This document shows positions 16,643 through 26,001 of a stretch of 51,668 bases of DNA, piece after piece. The notes under the pieces are model-generated. The model was not told where the DNA came from. It was given only the letters and a program-made list of their open reading frames with translations, and ran no database searches. Origin of the DNA: Aquifex sp964425585. GTDB lineage: Bacteria > Aquificota > Aquificia > Aquificales > Aquificaceae. The position numbers were made by a program, and so were the translations under genes. The stretch covers positions 1-51,668 of the forward strand of contig CAYRMG010000006.1 of the NCBI GenBank assembly GCA_964425585.1, written 5' to 3'. Position 1 is the first letter of the stretch, and the number at the start of each line of letters is the position of its first letter.

Positions 16643-17944
16643 ATGAAGTATGACCTTCTTATAAAGGGTGTATTAATTCCCGAAAGGGGAAAGGCGGATA
16701 TAGCGATTTCAGATGGAAAAATCGTTAAGATAGGTGAAAATCTGGAGGGAGATGCAAAAGAAATTATTCTCGGAAATGAAAAGATAGCCTTTCCTTCGTT
16801 TGCAAACATGCACACCCACATATCAATGACGCTCCTGAGGGGATTGGGGGCGGACCTTCCCTTAATGGACTGGCTTCAGAAGGTTATATGGCCCCTTGAA
16901 GGAGAGTTCGTATCTCCCGAATTTGTAAAAGAAGGCGGTCTTCTCGGAATTGTTGAGGCGATAAAGAGCGGAACTACCCTTTTTATGGATATGTATTTCT
17001 ATGAAGAACATCTGGGAGAGGTTTGTGAAGAGGTAGGTATAAGGGCAGGTCTCGGTTTCGGTATTCTTGACTTCCCTACAAAGGTAGCAAAAACTCCCGA
17101 AGAGTATATAAAAAAGGCGGAAAAATTTGCACGAGAACTAAAGGGGCATGAACTTGTATTTCCCGTAATATGTCCCCATGCTCCTTACACCTGTTCACCG
17201 AAAACACTTCTAAAAGCAAAGGAGGTTGCGGACCGATATAACTTAATGCTTCACATACACGTTTCGGAGACAAAAGGTGAGGTTGAAAGGATAAAAGAGG
17301 AATACGGAAAGACCCCCATAAAACATCTGGAGGATATAGGTTTTCTGGGAGGTAATGTTTTATGTGCTCACGTTGTGTGGAGCGATGAGGAGGAAAGGGA
17401 GATTTTGAAGGAGAGGAATGTAAAAGTAGCCCATTGTCCCGAAAGTAATTTAAAACTTGCCTCGGGTATAGCTCCTATTCCCGACTACCTAAAAAGGGGA
17501 ATAACCGTATGCCTTGGAACCGACGGAGCTGCTTCAAACGACAATCTGAATATGCACGAAGAGATGGCCACCTGTGCTAAACTCCACAAAGGTGTAAACC
17601 TTGATGCCAAAGCGATAGATGCAAAAACAGCGCTGAAAATAGCAACCGAAAACGGATTTAAAGCTGTAGGTATAAAAGCGGGACGTATAGAAGAGGGATA
17701 CGAGGCGGATATAATCCTGGTAAGAAGCGATACTCCCGAAATGACTCCCCTTTACGACCCCGTTGCCCAGTTTGTTTATTCCGCTTCTTCTGAAGCAATA
17801 GACACGGTTATATGCAAGGGAAAAATTCTAATGGAAAAGAGAGAGTTAAAGACTGTGGATGAAGAAGAGGTTTACGCGAAAGCAAAGAAATGGGAAGAAA
17901 AGATAAAAAACTTTCTTACTCGCTCTCAACAAGCTCGGGAGTAA
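16643..17944 (+). CDS. mtaD: 5-methylthioadenosine/S-adenosylhomocysteine deaminase family amidohydrolase
   Basis: 433 residues of the amidohydrolase superfamily. Metal ligands are HTH in FANMHTHISMTLLRG near residue 55, His in MLHIHVSETKGE near residue 205, His in LCAHVVWSDEE near residue 237, and Asp in CLGTDGAASND near residue 295. MtaD converts methylthioadenosine or S-adenosylhomocysteine to inosine forms, clearing by-products of AdoMet use. Members of this family also act as aminodeoxyfutalosine deaminases in menaquinone synthesis, which cannot be excluded here. Its 3' end overlaps pilQ by 29 bp in convergent orientation. Confidence 0.9.
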   Translation: MKYDLLIKGVLIPERGKADIAISDGKIVKIGENLEGDAKEIILGNEKIAFPSFANMHTHISMTLLRGLGADLPLMDWLQKVIWPLEGEFVSPEFVKEGGLLGIVEAIKSGTTLFMDMYFYEEHLGEVCEEVGIRAGLGFGILDFPTKVAKTPEEYIKKAEKFARELKGHELVFPVICPHAPYTCSPKTLLKAKEVADRYNLMLHIHVSETKGEVERIKEEYGKTPIKHLEDIGFLGGNVLCAHVVWSDEEEREILKERNVKVAHCPESNLKLASGIAPIPDYLKRGITVCLGTDGAASNDNLNMHEEMATCAKLHKGVNLDAKAIDAKTALKIATENGFKAVGIKAGRIEEGYEADIILVRSDTPEMTPLYDPVAQFVYSASSEAIDTVICKGKILMEKRELKTVDEEEVYAKAKKWEEKIKNFLTRSQQARE

Positions 17945-20039
17945 TGAATATTAACAGTTCTCTGTCTACGCCTTCCTTTATTTGATCCTTAAACAACCAT
18001 CCGAGTAACGGAATCCTTCTTAAACCCGGAATTCCCCTTTCGGCGTTTCTTTTTTCCTTTTCAACTATTCCCCCTATCACAATGGTATCCCCGTTATTCA
18101 CCGGGATTTTTACGTCTATTCTTGAGCTCTCTATTACCGGTATATCCTGTGATACATCAGCGGTTTGAAATCTTCTTAAGTCAACTATTCTTCCCCTGAG
18201 AAGCCCTATATCCAGTAGTATTTGGTCGTTAGGAAGAAGAACGGGGGTCGCTATAAGAGTAAGGGGAATATTTTTGTATTGAATGGATATTGTCGTAGTG
18301 TTTTGATTAATATTTATTTGGCTAACAGGCCACTCAATCTGGGTGTTTATAACCGCGGGTTCTCCGTTTAACGTAATTAGGTATGGTTCTGAAATAATTC
18401 TTACCTTATTTTCCCTTTCAAAAGCTTTTAACCGAAGGTCAAGAAGGTTAAGTTTTCCCTTTTGAAATATAAAGGTGAGAAGCCCGGGAGATTCCGTTGC
18501 TGGCTCAAAGGTAGTTTCCGTTTGCCAGAATCTTGGAACGGATGCTTGGGAAAAACGAACATTCCAACTCCCGAGGCCGAGCTCCCTTCTGAGGTCTCTT
18601 CTTATTTCCAAAAATCTGGCTTTAATTCTTATTCTTATGGGCTTTTCCGAAAGGAATTTTTTAAATTTCTTGTAAATTTCTCTTATCCTTTCGGGATAAT
18701 CTTTTATTAATATCGCATTTCTCACTTCAAAGTAAGTTCTTCTTGTCTTAGTTATACTGAACTCCCCTTGTGTGATTTCGGTGTTGTCCTCTCCGGCAGG
18801 CTGTGTAAAGCTTCCAGATATTGCAGAAGTTCCTTGCCCTATCAATTGCATTGGTTTACCTATTCTCAGAACGTAAACCTCTCCGTCCTCAGATAGCATG
18901 GGCTCTATCTCCTTCTTTAGCTCCAAGGGGGATATATACTTCACGAAGAAAACTTTCGTAGTAAGATAAGTTTGGGATATACTGCCGGTTAGAGGTTTTA
19001 TAACATTTTCCACTTCTCTGTAAAGATTTTCGGAATTTGTATATATAATGAGTGCGTTGAAATCGTTATCGGTTTCTGTAATAACCCTATCTTTGAATTT
19101 TTTCTTCAGGAGGTATTGTGCCATCTTTAGGTCTCTTTTACTTTTGAAGTAAAAAACTTTTATCAGCTCATTTTTAGTTTTTGTTTTTTTCTCAACCTTT
19201 AATAATTCTTCCTTTAAATTTTTCAATTTCTCAATGTTTTCCTTCAAATCCGTTATGTAAATCTTTTTCAGGTCCTTATCGTATACTATCCTTGCAGAAG
19301 GTGAAACTCTTTCCTCAATCTTTCTTAAGACCTTCTTTATTCCGCTTTTATCTAAATCCGAGACATCTATTTCATAAGTTCCTTTTAGCGATATTTTAAT
19401 TATGTTTCCTCTTTCTTTTACAGCTATTAAGTTATACTCCTTCAGAATTGTGTTAAATAGGTCTGTCGCAGAAATAGGAGAATTTATCACAAGGGATATA
19501 TCCCTCAATAGGTATGAGGGTATAGATATACTTTCGGTTACTTTTTTACTTTCCCTTAAGGCTTTAGTTTCTTTTTTGGGTGAACTTGTTTCGGATTTTT
19601 TCCCCGATATGGTTCCTATTGATATATCTTCGGATGTAGTTATCTGAAGAGTGTATTCAGAAGTTTTTTGTATATCTTCCGATATATCACTTGTTACACG
19701 TAAGTTTTTCCAAAGTTCAGTTCCGAATATAACGTTCTTTTTAAGTATTTTCGCAAGGGAAACTATTACGGTTCCGAGCTTAAGGTTCTGAAAATCAGCC
19801 CTCAGGACGGTAAAGTTTTTATATCTTCTCTTTGATTTTTTCACATCCTCCAGGTATACGTAGGCGTTAACGGTTTTTTCCCTTCCTTTTACAACTTCAA
19901 AAATCGTGTATTTATAAACAAATCCGTCAATGTAAATCTCTATCTTGCCTATTCTGTTTATGTTTTCAATGGGAGGAATATCCTGCGAAAATCCGAAGCC
20001 AAGAATTATTAACGTAAAAAGGAAAAAAATTTTTATCAT
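17916..20039 (-). CDS. pilQ: Type IV pilus secretin (PilQ/GspD family)
   Basis: 707 residues. A signal peptide (about 1-18, ending GFSQ) targets the outer membrane. The N-terminal part is a beta-rich region, then N-type secretin domains (about 180-460) with VKYISPLELKKEIEPML, and the C-terminal secretin barrel domain (about 480-700) with ARFLEIRRDL, IISEPYLITLNGEPA, IPVIESSRIDVKIPVNNG and GIPGLRRIPLLGWLF, the standard secretin signature. It forms the multimeric outer membrane pore for pili or secretion. It follows pilO with a 4-bp overlap. pilM, pilN and pilP are not alongside, so a type II secretion or related role remains possible. Confidence 0.9.
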   Translation of the reverse strand: MIKIFFLFTLIILGFGFSQDIPPIENINRIGKIEIYIDGFVYKYTIFEVVKGREKTVNAYVYLEDVKKSKRRYKNFTVLRADFQNLKLGTVIVSLAKILKKNVIFGTELWKNLRVTSDISEDIQKTSEYTLQITTSEDISIGTISGKKSETSSPKKETKALRESKKVTESISIPSYLLRDISLVINSPISATDLFNTILKEYNLIAVKERGNIIKISLKGTYEIDVSDLDKSGIKKVLRKIEERVSPSARIVYDKDLKKIYITDLKENIEKLKNLKEELLKVEKKTKTKNELIKVFYFKSKRDLKMAQYLLKKKFKDRVITETDNDFNALIIYTNSENLYREVENVIKPLTGSISQTYLTTKVFFVKYISPLELKKEIEPMLSEDGEVYVLRIGKPMQLIGQGTSAISGSFTQPAGEDNTEITQGEFSITKTRRTYFEVRNAILIKDYPERIREIYKKFKKFLSEKPIRIRIKARFLEIRRDLRRELGLGSWNVRFSQASVPRFWQTETTFEPATESPGLLTFIFQKGKLNLLDLRLKAFERENKVRIISEPYLITLNGEPAVINTQIEWPVSQININQNTTTISIQYKNIPLTLIATPVLLPNDQILLDIGLLRGRIVDLRRFQTADVSQDIPVIESSRIDVKIPVNNGDTIVIGGIVEKEKRNAERGIPGLRRIPLLGWLFKDQIKEGVDRELLIFITPELVESE

Positions 20040-20692
20040 ATCCCTTCCTCCAGCCTTATAGTTCCGACTGTGATTATATAAAATGGTACATCTTTGCTTT
20101 TCTCATTGCATAAAAATTTCCCGTAATCTCTCCCGACTTCACAGATAAGAGGAGGACTTTTCCTTCTCATAAGTTCCCTTTCGGATATACATCCCGTATA
20201 AAGCCCCAGAACAAAGGTAAGGGAATTATTAGTTATCTCCTTCAAAAAGTTATATAGATTTTCTTCTGAGGAAATTACTTTAAGTTTATAAACGTCAAGA
20301 AAAGCCCCTATACTTCCTTTCAATTTTGGTGAAGAGGAAAAGGTAAGACCGTTTTTTTTAGGAAGTATTTTTTTTGTATAACTGGTCAGTTCCCATTCAA
20401 GTATGTGTATTCCGTTTTTTATCGCCTTTTCGTATAGTTCCTTTACCGTTAGAAATTTTATCCTTCTTTCTTTCTTTAGCTCCTTTATTTCTTTTTCAAG
20501 AGCCTTTTTTCTTATGATGAGGTATGATACATCCTTCAACTTCTCCAGTTCCTTTTCAACCTTATTTATTTCTGCAATTAAGGGATTTAGCATTAAATAG
20601 TATAGTGCACCTATAACGAGGAAGGGAAATATCACAAGTATTATCTTTTCCCTTTCCGTTCTTTCGTTGAACCACTCAAAGAGTCTATTCAT
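20036..20692 (-). CDS. pilO: PilO-like pilus assembly protein
   Basis: 218 residues. One N-terminal membrane segment (about 18-36, IILVIFPFLVIGALYYL) is followed by a coiled coil (about 40-75) and a small alpha/beta domain, the bitopic layout of PilO and GspM inner membrane components that align the assembly platform with the secretin. Sequence similarity in this family is low, so the call rests on layout and on direct coupling to pilQ (4-bp overlap). Two Cys near residues 170 and 183 might form a periplasmic disulfide. It lies 17 bp downstream of glmU. Confidence 0.75.
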   Translation of the reverse strand: MNRLFEWFNERTEREKIILVIFPFLVIGALYYLMLNPLIAEINKVEKELEKLKDVSYLIIRKKALEKEIKELKKERRIKFLTVKELYEKAIKNGIHILEWELTSYTKKILPKKNGLTFSSSPKLKGSIGAFLDVYKLKVISSEENLYNFLKEITNNSLTFVLGLYTGCISERELMRRKSPPLICEVGRDYGKFLCNEKSKDVPFYIITVGTIRLEEGI

Positions 20693-20709
20693 AACTCTTC
20701 ATTATTATT

Positions 20710-22101
20710 TTAGCCCAAGAAGAGTTTCTTTCCCTTCTCGGGTATTATCTTCAGCTCGGGACGGGAAACTGCAAGGGCTTCGTCAGGGACATCCTTATTA
20801 ACAACACTCCCACCTGCTATGAACGTGTAATTTCCTATTTTTATGGGAGCTATAAGAAGGGAATTGCTACCTATAAATGAATTTTTACCTACGTAGCTTT
20901 TATGTTTTTTCTTTCCGTCGTAGTTCGCAAATACTGCCCCTGCTCCGACGTTTACGTTTTCTTCAAGCGTTGCATCACCTATGTATGAAAGGTGTTTTGC
21001 CTTTGTTTTTGCTCCTATCCTGCTTTTTTTAACTTCAACGAAATTTCCTATTTCCGCTTCCTCTCCTATCTCGCTTTCATTTCTAATCCTTGCAAAAGGC
21101 CCTATTACCGCATTTTTCTTTACATATGAGTTTTCTATAACGCTATATTCCTTGATTACCACGTTTTCTTCAATTAGGCTGTCTTTTACCACACTTCCCT
21201 GACCTATTACGCTTCCTCTTTTTATCTTTGTTTTTCCTTTAAGAGCTGTGTTCGGAAATATTTCAACGTCCCTCTCAAGGTAAACGTCGGGTTCTATCCA
21301 TACGGTTTCGGGAAAGTGTATGGTTACGCCCCTTTCGCTCCAATACCTTGCTATTTTTAGCTTCACAAGGTTTTCCGCAAGGGCGAGCTCCCATCTTGTG
21401 TTAACACCCAAGGCTTCGGTGGGTTCCTTTGCCATAAAGCTCCTTACTTCATAACCCTTAGAGTTCATGTAATCTATAACATCCGTAAGGTATAGCTCTC
21501 CCGTTACAGGACTCGGCTTTATACTGTAGAGAGCCTCAAGGAGATGAGGGGCCCAAAAGATATAAGTTCCCGCATTTACCTCATTTATGGCTTTCTCTTC
21601 GGGTGTCGCATCTTTTTCCTCAACTATTCTTATAATCCTATCCGTTCCCCGTTCCTTTATTACCCTTCCGTATCCCGTTGGATCCGCCATATAGGTCGTG
21701 AGAACAACGCCGCTCAGCTTCACACCTTCGTAGGCTTGAACCATGTGAATGAACTGCTGCATATTCCTTATAGTTTCACCGCTCACGAGTGGTGTATCAC
21801 CGTTTATAATAAGAACGTAACCTTCATAAGAACCGAAGAAATCTTTCGCAGAGAGAACTGCATCCCCTGTTCCACCTTTAGGATTTTTTTGAATAAAAAA
21901 CTTCACGTTTTCTTCTTTGAAGGATTCTATAACTTCCTCTGCTTTGTGCCCTACAACGATGGCTATATCATCTATTCTTCCGTTTCTTACGTTGGTTATC
22001 ACATACCAGAGCATTGGCTTACCGAGTATTTCGTGGAGAACCTTTGGTTTATCGCTTTTGAATCTTGTTCCCAATCCAGCGGCAAGTATTACGGCTTTCA
22101 T
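20710..22101 (-). CDS. glmU: Bifunctional N-acetylglucosamine-1-phosphate uridyltransferase / glucosamine-1-phosphate acetyltransferase
   Basis: 463 residues. GlmU makes UDP-GlcNAc, the precursor of both peptidoglycan and lipid A. The N-terminal uridyltransferase has AVILAAGLGTRFKSDKPKV (residues 3-21) and INGDTPLVSGET near residue 101; the C-terminal half is a left-handed beta helix of hexapeptide repeats with GPFARIRNESEIG, KHLSYIGDA and GAGAVFANYDGKKKHKS. I start at the ATG at 22101 since the family begins MKAVILAAG. An in-frame TTG at 22110 lies nine bases after AAGGA and could be used instead. It is 14 bp downstream of lpxA, which uses its product. Confidence 0.96.
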   Translation of the reverse strand: MKAVILAAGLGTRFKSDKPKVLHEILGKPMLWYVITNVRNGRIDDIAIVVGHKAEEVIESFKEENVKFFIQKNPKGGTGDAVLSAKDFFGSYEGYVLIINGDTPLVSGETIRNMQQFIHMVQAYEGVKLSGVVLTTYMADPTGYGRVIKERGTDRIIRIVEEKDATPEEKAINEVNAGTYIFWAPHLLEALYSIKPSPVTGELYLTDVIDYMNSKGYEVRSFMAKEPTEALGVNTRWELALAENLVKLKIARYWSERGVTIHFPETVWIEPDVYLERDVEIFPNTALKGKTKIKRGSVIGQGSVVKDSLIEENVVIKEYSVIENSYVKKNAVIGPFARIRNESEIGEEAEIGNFVEVKKSRIGAKTKAKHLSYIGDATLEENVNVGAGAVFANYDGKKKHKSYVGKNSFIGSNSLLIAPIKIGNYTFIAGGSVVNKDVPDEALAVSRPELKIIPEKGKKLFLG

Positions 22102-22115
22102 TTTATACAATGATA

Positions 22116-22901
22116 TCAGTCCTTATGGTGTCTTGCCACTCCCCTCCGTGTGCTTTTTATGAACTCAACCAATATTCTTATTTCTTTATAACTTCCCAAT
22201 TCCTCAAGGACTACCTTTATAGCTTCTTCCTTCGGGAGAGGGCTTCTGAATATGATTCTGTAAGCTTTGCTTATTGCCTTTATGACCTCCTCGGGGAAGT
22301 TTCTCCTTCGCAGTCCTATGATGTTCACTCCGTAGAGTTTTGCATGTTGACCAGATGCTACGGTAAAGGGAGGAATATCAAGGGAAACCCCCGTTAATCC
22401 CCCGACCATCGCGTATGCGCCTACCCTTGCCCATTGATGAACAGCAGCAAGACCGCCTATGAATGCGTAATCGCCCACCTCAACGTGTCCGCCTAAGGTG
22501 GCACAGTTCGCCATTATTACACCCTTACCGACGATACAGTCATGGGCAACGTGGGAATAAGCCATAAGCATAACGTTATCCTTTATAATAGTTTTCCCCT
22601 TATCCAGATTCGTTCCCCTGTGTATTGTTACATACTCCCTTATTATTACGTTATTTCCTATTTCCACGGAGGTTTCTTCTCCCTTATATTTCAAATGTTG
22701 GGGTTCCTCCCCTATTACAGCCCCGTCGTAAATCCTGCAGTTTTCCCCTATACTCACCTTACCCTTTATAGTTACCCTGTTTCCTATTTTCGTTCCCTTT
22801 CCTATTTTTACATCTCCCTCAATTACCGTAAAAGCTCCTATCTCTACATCCTTCGGGATTTCCACGTTTCCGTTTATTATCGCCGTCTTGTGTATACCCA
22901 T
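22116..22901 (-). CDS. lpxA: UDP-N-acetylglucosamine O-acyltransferase
   Basis: 261 residues. LpxA transfers a hydroxyacyl chain from ACP to UDP-GlcNAc, the first step of lipid A synthesis. The first 190 residues are hexapeptide repeats of a left-handed beta helix (IHKTAIINGNVEIPKDVEIG); the catalytic His lies in AYSHVAHDCIVG near residue 120 and the conserved GLRRRNFPEE near residue 196 opens the helical C-terminal domain. GAGGAG provides a Shine-Dalgarno for the ATG. Directly upstream of glmU, so substrate supply and first step share a transcript. Confidence 0.96.
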   Translation of the reverse strand: MGIHKTAIINGNVEIPKDVEIGAFTVIEGDVKIGKGTKIGNRVTIKGKVSIGENCRIYDGAVIGEEPQHLKYKGEETSVEIGNNVIIREYVTIHRGTNLDKGKTIIKDNVMLMAYSHVAHDCIVGKGVIMANCATLGGHVEVGDYAFIGGLAAVHQWARVGAYAMVGGLTGVSLDIPPFTVASGQHAKLYGVNIIGLRRRNFPEEVIKAISKAYRIIFRSPLPKEEAIKVVLEELGSYKEIRILVEFIKSTRRGVARHHKD

Positions 22902-22924
22902 TCCCTGCTCCTCAAGCCATTATT

Positions 22925-24493
22925 TTACATTTCGGGAGATGGTATATAAAAAGGATACTTTGATAACTCCTTAAGAATGTCAAAAAACTTTTTTCTATCC
23001 TTTACCGCATTGAGCAGGCATTTTACGCTCATATCGTAAACTAAATTCGGAGAGGTGTAAATCTTTGAAGGGACTCCTTCCTCAACCTCTATCATTCCCC
23101 GCAGGCCGGCTACGAAGTTTTCCCTCTCTTCATCGTCAAGAAACATAAATATCCTGTTCAAGAGCGTTAAAACGATTTCGCTGTCCACGGGATACTCTTC
23201 GGGATAATCGGTTTCACTCAATACCTTTACGGTATCCCTGAGCTCATAGGGTTTTCCATACCAGGGGAACACTTTTGTATTCTTCGGAAATTCACCGAAA
23301 ATATACAGGTTCTTCTTAAGAAACTCCTCACAGGGATAGTATACCGCGTGAAAAACCTTCCTTAATTCCTCATCATCGCTGTTAAAGTTTCCTAAGAATC
23401 GTCCCGTAAATAACGTATTTTTTTCTTCAATAAAGTAAGCAACGGATGGAAAACCCGGTGAAGGGGTAATGGGAAACAGCCTTATACTGTATCCCGACGG
23501 TATCTTTATAACCGATGTGGGAATATCTTCAACAGCTCTGAACTTTATGTTTCTAAGTCCCAGGCTTTCAAGATAAAGCTTAAGTTTTTCCCTTCCTACG
23601 GTAATTACATTAGGATTTGAAGCCTGTACCCTCCTTAAAATCTCTGCACATTCCGCATCAAAGTCCGATAGAAGTATTAACTTTATTTCCCTGAAATCTA
23701 TTCCCCTTTCCCTGAGACCCCTTATGAGTTTTCTCAAAATCTTTGAGGGACATAGGTTTACAAGAATATAAAAACCGTCCAAATCCAGGAAGTATACGTT
23801 TTTTCTGAGAATACCCTTGTTATCTTCCTCCCAGAATAGAAGTATGAATTCCTCTACACTTTCTTTCTTTATTTCCTCCGGTTTTTCCTCCTTCTTTTCT
23901 TCCTCAAGTAGATACTCAACAATTTCGGCAACACTTTCCTCATTTCTATCTTTTATATCTCCATCAAATTCTTCAAGATTGTAATGTTCGGAAAGAATAT
24001 CGCGGAGTTTTTCCCTTTCACAGCAAAGGATAAGGGGATAAGTTTTGAAACAACACTCCCCCTTTTCGGAGGATACCACGAGGTTTAAGCTTCTTTCCTC
24101 AAGAAAAGACTTAAGGATAGTATTTATAAAGCCGAGCTCATTAAAATTTTCCGCACTTAGCCTGTCCAGTGCCCCGAGTTTTTCAAGAAGTTCCAGAGGA
24201 TTGAAAGGAATACTCAATACGTTAAGTTCGTTAAACCCCGCTTTGAAGAGCTTTTCTTCTTCTTCCTCCCTGATTATGAAAATGGGAATTATCGGCCTTT
24301 CTTTTAATATATCTATCCAGAGTTTTAAACGACTGAATGGAAGTATAAGGAGTTTTATACCTTGGGAAATTATACCCTTTATATCTTCTTCATTGTTTGC
24401 GGTAAAAAGTTCGTGCCCGGTTACCTCAAATATATCCGAAAGGAGTAATTCTATGTCTTCATCCGGGTCAAATAATGCCACCTTCAAACTCAT
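22925..24493 (-). CDS. Degenerate receiver plus metallo-beta-lactamase-fold (FprA/ODP-like) protein
   Basis: About 522 residues. The N-terminal 110 residues look like a receiver (VALFDPDEDIELLLSD keeps an acidic pocket) but the phosphoacceptor strand reads LLILPFSR without Asp. After a linker rich in Glu/Lys (about 195-220), residues 230-410 follow the plan of the MBL domain of flavodiiron/ODP oxygen-binding proteins: a strand with DGFYILVNL, the metal site position LLSDFDAECAEIL, then ITPSPGFPSVAYF and LFTGRFLG. The expected HxExDH, HWPGSM His and FSGD Asp are all changed, so it probably binds no metals. Start: ATG at 24493 (TGATG coupling) or GTG three bases earlier. It sits between rpoN and lpxA. 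Confidence 0.6.
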   Translation of the reverse strand: MSLKVALFDPDEDIELLLSDIFEVTGHELFTANNEEDIKGIISQGIKLLILPFSRLKLWIDILKERPIIPIFIIREEEEEKLFKAGFNELNVLSIPFNPLELLEKLGALDRLSAENFNELGFINTILKSFLEERSLNLVVSSEKGECCFKTYPLILCCEREKLRDILSEHYNLEEFDGDIKDRNEESVAEIVEYLLEEEKKEEKPEEIKKESVEEFILLFWEEDNKGILRKNVYFLDLDGFYILVNLCPSKILRKLIRGLRERGIDFREIKLILLSDFDAECAEILRRVQASNPNVITVGREKLKLYLESLGLRNIKFRAVEDIPTSVIKIPSGYSIRLFPITPSPGFPSVAYFIEEKNTLFTGRFLGNFNSDDEELRKVFHAVYYPCEEFLKKNLYIFGEFPKNTKVFPWYGKPYELRDTVKVLSETDYPEEYPVDSEIVLTLLNRIFMFLDDEERENFVAGLRGMIEVEEGVPSKIYTSPNLVYDMSVKCLLNAVKDRKKFFDILKELSKYPFYIPSPEM

Positions 24494-24744
24494 CACTCTA
24501 TTTCCTTTTTCCTTGATGCAACCTCAAGAAGCTTTAACTGTTCCCTTAATATATTAATAGACTGAACAACCATGAAAAAAGCGTGTTCAACGTTTATAAG
24601 TGCACTCTGAAAGGAGGGACTCCTATCTTCAAGGAGCCTCAGCTCCCTGAATTTTCTGTAATACTCGTCCATCTCCGTTCCGCACTCAATAAGTTTTATC
24701 AAAACCTCCCTTGAGAGCTTCTTAGCCTCTTCCCTCGTATCCAT
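24493..24744 (-). CDS. Small helical hypothetical protein
   Basis: 83 residues, family not recognised. All-helical, no signal peptide, with a hydrophobic stretch (HAFFMVVQSINIL near residue 55) flanked by charged helices, as in small coiled-coil adaptors. It lies 11 bp downstream of rpoN and is coupled (TGATG) to the receiver/MBL gene, so the three genes probably work together or are at least co-expressed. Confidence 0.65.
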   Translation of the reverse strand: MDTREEAKKLSREVLIKLIECGTEMDEYYRKFRELRLLEDRSPSFQSALINVEHAFFMVVQSINILREQLKLLEVASRKKEIE

Positions 24745-24755
24745 AAAATAGAAGT

Positions 24756-25961
24756 TTACCCCTTTTTTCTTCTTTTTCTGGAAGGGGGAATACCTAAAAC
24801 TTCCCTGTATTTCGTAACGGTTCTCCTTGCAACGTTTACACCTTTGCTTTTGAGGATTTTCGCTATCTCTTCATCGCTCAGAGGCTTTCTTTTATCCTCT
24901 TTCTCAATTATTTCCTTGATTAAGGTTAGTATTTCTTCCTGGGATGTTCCTTCAACCGCTTCCCTTACAAAGAAAAACCTGAGGGGATAAGTGCCCACGG
25001 GAGTTTTAACATACTTTGAGTTTACTATTCTGCTCACGGTAGACTCGTGAATGCCGAGTTTTTCGGAAACCTCCCTGATTGTCAAGGTCTTAAGCGTATC
25101 CTTGCCCTTTAAAAATCCCTCCTGCTTTTGAACAATTATTCGGAGAATTTCCCTGAGGTTCTTTCTTCTTATATCAAGGGCTTTTTTAATCGTCTCATAT
25201 TTCTCCAAAGCCTCCTTTAAATACCCTTTTACCTTTCCCTTTGAGGTTCTGTATAGCTCCCAGTATTCCTCGTTAAGGTCTAAATCAATAAACTCTTCGT
25301 AGAGATAGTATCTCAGCTCCCCTTCTTCTTCCTCAATTACCGCATCAACCTTATAAAGCCTTACATTTTCACCCCGCGGTGTAATGGGAGATAGTTTAAG
25401 CCTTGAAAGTTTTTCCTTTAAATCAGCCTTTATTTTTCCCGTTTCCCGAAACTGAAAAAGGGCTTTTTTTAATTCCTCCGCCTCTTCGGGATAAACTTCC
25501 TCAATTTGAACCTCAAGAAACTCCCAAACATCTCTTGAGCAAACACCGACGGGTTCAAGCCTCATCAACTTTCTTCTTATCTCCTCAAGGCTGTGAACGC
25601 TTATCCCGAGTTCTTCGGCTACTTTATTTATATCTTCCCTAAGAAATCCCTTTTCATCTATATATCTTAAAAGCTCCAGGGAGATATCCCTCTCTTTTCC
25701 CCGGAATTCTATTCTCACATTTTGCTCAAGGGTTTCAAGCTCCCCGGGTTCGTATGGAACTTCGTAAGTAAATTCTTCTGTTGTATAAAAACTTTTCGGA
25801 ATTTTTCTGAATATACCTTTTACAAAAGGATTTATTAAAACTTCTTCGTTTATAATCCTTTCCAGTTCCTGAACGGGAAGGGTAAGAACTTCCACCTGTT
25901 GTTTGAGAAGAAGGTTTAAACTCGTCTTAAGTTTTAGCTCTAAGGTCTGATTAAGCTTCAT
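24756..25961 (-). CDS. rpoN: RNA polymerase sigma-54 factor
   Basis: 401 residues, near the length known for Aquifex RpoN. Region I is Leu/Gln-rich (MKLNQTLELKLKTSLNLLLK, QQVEVLTLPVQELE), the core-binding region has LRYIDEKGFL and LEPVGVCSRD, a helix-turn-helix is at EKLGIHESTVSRIVNSKYV near residue 300, and the RpoN box is ARRTVTKYREVLGIPPSRKR at the C-terminus. Sigma-54 reads -24/-12 promoters with AAA+ activators. It leads a minus-strand run of seven closely spaced genes. It is divergent from flgG by 40 bp, but I see no -24/-12 promoter there. Confidence 0.96.
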   Translation of the reverse strand: MKLNQTLELKLKTSLNLLLKQQVEVLTLPVQELERIINEEVLINPFVKGIFRKIPKSFYTTEEFTYEVPYEPGELETLEQNVRIEFRGKERDISLELLRYIDEKGFLREDINKVAEELGISVHSLEEIRRKLMRLEPVGVCSRDVWEFLEVQIEEVYPEEAEELKKALFQFRETGKIKADLKEKLSRLKLSPITPRGENVRLYKVDAVIEEEEGELRYYLYEEFIDLDLNEEYWELYRTSKGKVKGYLKEALEKYETIKKALDIRRKNLREILRIIVQKQEGFLKGKDTLKTLTIREVSEKLGIHESTVSRIVNSKYVKTPVGTYPLRFFFVREAVEGTSQEEILTLIKEIIEKEDKRKPLSDEEIAKILKSKGVNVARRTVTKYREVLGIPPSRKRRKKG

Positions 25962-25969
25962 TACCTAAA

Positions 25970-25981
25970 TTAAAATTTTAA
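25970..25981. promoter_or_regulatory. Palindromic AT element between divergent rpoN and flgG
   Basis: TTAAAATTTTAA is a perfect 12-bp palindrome offering TTAAAAT on both strands, so it could serve as a shared -10 region for rpoN (ATG 25961) and flgG (ATG 26002, with its own Shine-Dalgarno AGGGAGGTG). Confidence 0.4.
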
Positions 25982-26001
25982 GAAAGGGAGGTGGATTTGT
26001 T

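Noticed and set aside
25962..26001. Sigma-54 promoter between rpoN and flgG
   Set aside because: No GG-N10-GC pattern is present; the gap contains only A/T palindrome and a Shine-Dalgarno.
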